Below are positions 54,198 through 54,540 of a DNA stretch of 54,540 nt, piece after piece (positions within the stretch are counted from its first letter, which is position 1; each line of letters opens with the position of its first letter). Source of the DNA: Desulfovibrionales bacterium (lineage in GTDB: Bacteria; Desulfobacterota; Desulfovibrionia; Desulfovibrionales; Desulfonatronaceae); contig REDL01000067.1 of NCBI GenBank assembly GCA_007693505.1, positions 1 through 54,540 on the forward strand. The letters are read 5' to 3'. The notes below the pieces were generated by a model. It was not told the DNA's origin. It did not search any database and saw only the letters and a program-made list of their open reading frames with translations. The position numbers and the translations under genes were made by a program.

Positions 54198-54540
54198 GTA
54201 GGGTGCGGTCAACCTGCCAAGTAGCATTCAGTGACATTCAAGCCCAGGAGAAAGGAATTTCTCCGGAACAGTCTCAAACAGTTGATCTTGCCTTTATTAC
54301 CCTGCTCCACGGCCCGATAGCTCAGGATACAAGCCGAATATCGTGGCGCGAGAACGCCCTATATCGCGCCCTGATCTGCTCCGGGATGGTCTAGCATGGC
54401 AGGAATGACGGGGTTTTCGGGCTGTTGCTCTCTGTATTCCAATCTGTTGGCAATATCGGCTGGACTGAAGCTGGACAAGGAGTTGGACAGGAGTTTAGCA
54501 GATTGCACCCCGGTTTTTCTGAAATCAGGTGCAATTCCGC
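54198..54540. other. Region downstream of hsdR to the window end
   Basis: I see no gene start, tRNA or clear terminator. Short open frames have no family resemblance. An imperfect inverted repeat around GCGCGAG...CTATATCGCGCC (about 54340-54372) might help end the hsdR transcript. Confidence 0.35.

Noticed and set aside
54400-54540. Possible second transposase fragment at the window end
   Set aside because: TTGGACAG-type words occur at both window ends, but no transposase motif could be read.

Overview
The window looks like a chromosome segment of a strictly anaerobic, diazotrophic deltaproteobacterium of the Desulfovibrionales type. The support is a clostridial/archaeal-style nif operon with nifI1-nifI2 between nifH and nifD, a selenocysteine tRNA gene, PEP-CTERM surface proteins, the gene order ftsH-folP-cdaA-cdaR-glmM-galU-priA, and a moderately high GC content. 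The genus is an inference; no rRNA gene is present.

Layout. (1) Positions 1-10.8 kb are minus-strand housekeeping genes: priA, galU, glmM, cdaR, cdaA, folP and ftsH, preceded by an IS3 transposase scrap. CdaA/CdaR/GlmM link cyclic-di-AMP synthesis to cell-wall precursor supply. (2) 11.1-15.1 kb holds tRNA-Sec and the arginine genes argF-argG-argH. (3) 15.3-17.1 kb is a GAF-GGDEF diguanylate cyclase. (4) 17.2-28.4 kb is the nitrogen-fixation block: nifH-nifI1-nifI2-nifD-nifK-[2Fe-2S ferredoxin]-nifE-nifN-nifB on the minus strand and, divergently, a nifV-type homocitrate synthase. The shared 440-bp spacer holds two sigma-54-type promoters and two palindromic TTGT-N8-ACAA sites. (5) 28.4-37.7 kb is a signalling region: a small putative motility protein behind a sigma-28-like promoter, a nitroreductase, remnants of a two-component system, a REC-HDOD protein, a TPR-like exported protein, a six-PAS hybrid kinase and a DUF4242 protein. 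(6) 37.8-40.1 kb has two PEP-CTERM proteins sharing a sigma-54-like promoter, a distal operator-like motif and an almost identical 3' module. (7) 40.5-42.6 kb is decayed DNA around an exported nitroreductase: a receiver-domain scrap, an IS21 IstB fragment, an orphan XRE antitoxin and a chimeric XRE/primase-like ORF. (8) 43.0-54.2 kb is a type I restriction-modification island: hsdM, a frameshifted DUF1016 nuclease, an AlbA_2 protein, hsdS, a second AlbA_2 protein and hsdR.

The most unusual parts are these. The last 73 bp of hsdM occur three times, each time ending in an ATGA overlap with the next gene (DUF1016, AlbA_2, hsdS), as if accessory genes entered the hsdM/hsdS junction as cassettes that carry or regenerate the hsdM tail. 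Three GC-rich palindromes are inserted in frame inside hsdM itself. A roughly 160-bp dispersed element sits directly behind the stop codons of four genes that are otherwise unrelated. Degenerate heptamer repeats fill two spacers of the nif operon. All comparisons were made by eye from the sequence; no database search was run.
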